Source of the DNA: Brucellaceae bacterium | GTDB lineage: Bacteria; Pseudomonadota; Alphaproteobacteria; Rhizobiales; Rhizobiaceae | Assembly (NCBI GenBank): GCA_020637755.1 | Contig: JACKJW010000011.1 | Coordinates: 1 to 64,000, forward strand | Direction: 5' to 3' | Length of the DNA: 64,000 nt | Part shown: piece after piece, positions 62,343 to 64,000 of the stretch | How positions within the stretch are numbered: the stretch's first letter is position 1 | Layout: each line of letters begins with the position of its first letter | Position numbers and translations under genes: made by a program | The notes under the pieces: model-generated | The model's input: the letters and a program-made list of their open reading frames with translations, nothing else | Database searches by the model: none | What the model was told of the DNA's origin: nothing

Positions 62343-63514
62343 GTGACAAGACCGCGACACCGCGCCGCCCGGCGGCCTTCCCCCTGCCCGGCCCCAAGCC
62401 CGCCGCCCCCGTTAACAAGGCAGGACCCGGGCCGGAAATGCCACCACCGGATCCGGCAGCTGCGCCGTACGGCACCCCTCCGGAAATCACCGCCCGCAAG
62501 GCGCACAAGCCACGCAAACCCGCCTCCATCGCCGAACCGGCGCTGGTGCGCATCACGCCGGAGAGCGAAGACCCGTTCCTCGGCCCGCAATTCGACGAAG
62601 CTGCCCTGCCCCCCGCTCCCGAACGCCTGCGCCGCAGCGGCTTTTCGTGGCGTACGCTGTTCCTCACGGCGCTGGGCCTGCTGTTGTCGCTCGCCTTCGG
62701 CTTGTGGGTTGACGGTCTGCTGAGAGATCTGTTTTCGCGCGCCGGTTGGCTTGGCTGGACGGGTGTGGCGCTGGCGGGCCTTGCTGCGCTCTCCGTGCTG
62801 GCGATCCTTGCGCGGGAAATGGCGGCGCTGGTGCGCCTGTCCTCCGTGGCGCGCCTCCAGGCCGAAGCCGCCGACGCACTGACCCACACTGACAGCCGCA
62901 AGGCCCGCGAGGTGACCGCCCGGCTGATGGGCCTTCTGGCGGACCGCCCGCAGGTGGCGGCAGGGCGCAAGCGCGTCGCCGCGCAGGAGGGCGAGGTGAT
63001 CGATGGGCCGGACCTGCTGGCGCTCGCAGAACGCGAATTGCTGGGCCCGCTCGATGCCGAGGCCCGCAAGCTGGTCACCGACGCGGCCAAACGCGTCTCC
63101 ATCGTCACCGCCGTTTCGCCGCGCGCATTGGTGGACGTCGGTTACGTCATCTTCGAGGCTTCGCGGCTGATCCGCCGCATCGCGCTGCTCTATGGCGGCC
63201 GGCCGGGGACGCTCGGCTTCTTCCGTCTCGCCCGCTCGGCCATCGCCCATCTGGCGGTCACCGGCGCAATGGCCGCCTCCGACAGCCTGGTCGGGCAGGT
63301 GCTCGGCCACGGGCTCGCCTCTCGCCTTTCCGCCCGCCTCGGCGAAGGTGTTGTCAATGGCTTGATGACCGCGCGCATCGGAATCGCCGCCATCGAGACG
63401 GCGCGGCCCATGCCCTTCACCGCGCTCAAACGCCCCGGCATCGGTGACTTCCTTGCCACACTGACGCTGAAAACCGGCGAAAAGTCCGGCGCACCTGACG
63501 CTGCGCAACCCTGA
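62339..63514 (+). CDS. ycjF: YcjF family membrane protein (TIGR01620)
   Basis: The 391-residue product has a proline-rich N-terminal cytoplasmic part (about 1-95), two adjacent membrane helices (about 103-160) and the DUF697-like C-terminal domain. The latter includes VSPRALVDVGYVIFEASRLIRRIALLYGGRPGTLGFF near 270 and the RIGIAAIETARPMPF end. YcjF pairs with YcjX in many Proteobacteria, often in a phage-shock-like stress setting. Coupled by a 4-base overlap. Confidence 0.92.
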   Translation: MSDKTATPRRPAAFPLPGPKPAAPVNKAGPGPEMPPPDPAAAPYGTPPEITARKAHKPRKPASIAEPALVRITPESEDPFLGPQFDEAALPPAPERLRRSGFSWRTLFLTALGLLLSLAFGLWVDGLLRDLFSRAGWLGWTGVALAGLAALSVLAILAREMAALVRLSSVARLQAEAADALTHTDSRKAREVTARLMGLLADRPQVAAGRKRVAAQEGEVIDGPDLLALAERELLGPLDAEARKLVTDAAKRVSIVTAVSPRALVDVGYVIFEASRLIRRIALLYGGRPGTLGFFRLARSAIAHLAVTGAMAASDSLVGQVLGHGLASRLSARLGEGVVNGLMTARIGIAAIETARPMPFTALKRPGIGDFLATLTLKTGEKSGAPDAAQP

Positions 63515-63667
63515 AAGCTTGCACGAATCGCGGCCCTTCCCTTACCTTCCAAGGGCTGGGGTTGCACCCGGTTGCGCGCAGGCCGTGTGCCCGCCGCAAA
63601 GGAAGAATTAACCAATCTTCTTCATGCTCCGGCCAGTATGAAGAGCTCCCAAGTGTCCGGGTGACCC

Positions 63668-64000
63668 ATGTTCAAGCGCACTGCCCTTATCGTGTCGGCC
63701 ATCGCGGCCATGGCCCTGCTGCCCATGCCGGGCGCGGTCGGTTCCGACAAGGATCACGAGTTCTTCCGCTCGCTGGCGGGACAATGGTCCGGGCCGGGCG
63801 AAATTGTCGCCGGCAAGTACAAGGGCACCAAGTTCATCTGCGATTTCAAGGGTGACACGCCCGGTTCCAGCGTCGGCGTGACGCTGGACGGATCGTGCCG
63901 CGTCGGCGTCTTTACCCAGAAGATGCAGGCCTCCATCGAGCGCCGCGGCCGCGTCTATCGTGGCAAGTTCCTCGATGGCGCCAAGGGCAAGGGCCTTGAT
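63668..64000 (+). CDS. exported protein of unknown function, partial (3' end outside window)
   Basis: From ATG at 63668 the frame is open to the end of the window (111 codons). It has a signal peptide (ALIVSAIAAMALLPMPGAVGS, cleavage near residue 25) and continues DKDHEFFRSLAGQWSGPGEIVAGKYKGTKFICDFKG, which resembles small periplasmic lipocalin-like/THAP4-type domain proteins of Rhizobiales. It is preceded by GGGTGACCC rather than a clear ribosome site. No function can be assigned. Confidence 0.75.
   Translation, partial: MFKRTALIVSAIAAMALLPMPGAVGSDKDHEFFRSLAGQWSGPGEIVAGKYKGTKFICDFKGDTPGSSVGVTLDGSCRVGVFTQKMQASIERRGRVYRGKFLDGAKGKGLD

Overview
The window (about 64 kb, high GC, dense coding on both strands) looks like a chromosomal segment of an alphaproteobacterium of the order Hyphomicrobiales (Rhizobiales), probably near Phyllobacteriaceae (Mesorhizobium/Nitratireductor-like). 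Reasons: the run ATPase zeta subunit - purC - purS - purQ - purL - bolA - grxD, a class II (B12-dependent) ribonucleotide reductase NrdJ, CckA, a one-cysteine DksA, the order icd / alaS / recA / cckA, and Rhizobiales-style palindromic intergenic repeats. No tRNA, rRNA, CRISPR array or complete insertion sequence was seen.

Region by region. 1-2.1 kb: a truncated alpha/beta hydrolase and wrbA, divergent from a CinA-like molybdopterin-binding protein. 2.1-7.9 kb: a stress/acetylation locus with two tandem universal stress proteins, each behind an FNR/FixK-like box, then a CoA-ligase/GNAT fusion (Pat-type protein acetyltransferase) and a histone-deacetylase-like deacylase. The second usp and the Pat gene are scrambled by many small indels. 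8-13.1 kb: gpt, an MFS transporter, a Nudix hydrolase, a Pit phosphate transporter behind a tandem Pho box, and a divergent CDF exporter/MerR pair. 13.1-17.6 kb: nrdJ with a long leader carrying a DnaA box, an NrdR box and a large hairpin.

17.6-19.2 kb: an AT-rich insertion between nrdJ and the RhlE-type helicase gene, with three small genes. It includes a translationally overlapping pair (membrane-anchored GAF-like protein plus a Panacea/DUF4065-like protein) that looks like an undescribed toxin-antitoxin or defence module; this is the best candidate for something new. 19.5-31.3 kb: helicase, hydrolase, DedA, HpcH/HpaI aldolase, ATPase zeta subunit, the purine genes with two small extra genes inserted, bolA, a histone-tail-like basic protein, a phosphodiester glycosidase-like protein and grxD. 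31.3-34.8 kb: a Bcr/CflA-type transporter and a bufferin (MNIO-modified, copper-binding RiPP) operon bufABC.

34.8-49.9 kb: ttcA and a methyltransferase, rpsD, an HxlR regulator with a 31-bp palindromic operator and its oxidoreductase target, a PhoX-family protein, murI, a TrmJ-like methyltransferase, an epoxide-hydrolase-like protein, icd, alaS and recA. 50.1-55.3 kb: pseudouridine catabolism (psuK-psuG) and the divergent oxyR/katG peroxide defence pair. 55.6-64 kb: the cell-cycle kinase gene cckA, fliO, dksA, a SixA-like phosphatase, the ycjX-ycjF pair and the start of a secreted protein cut by the window edge.
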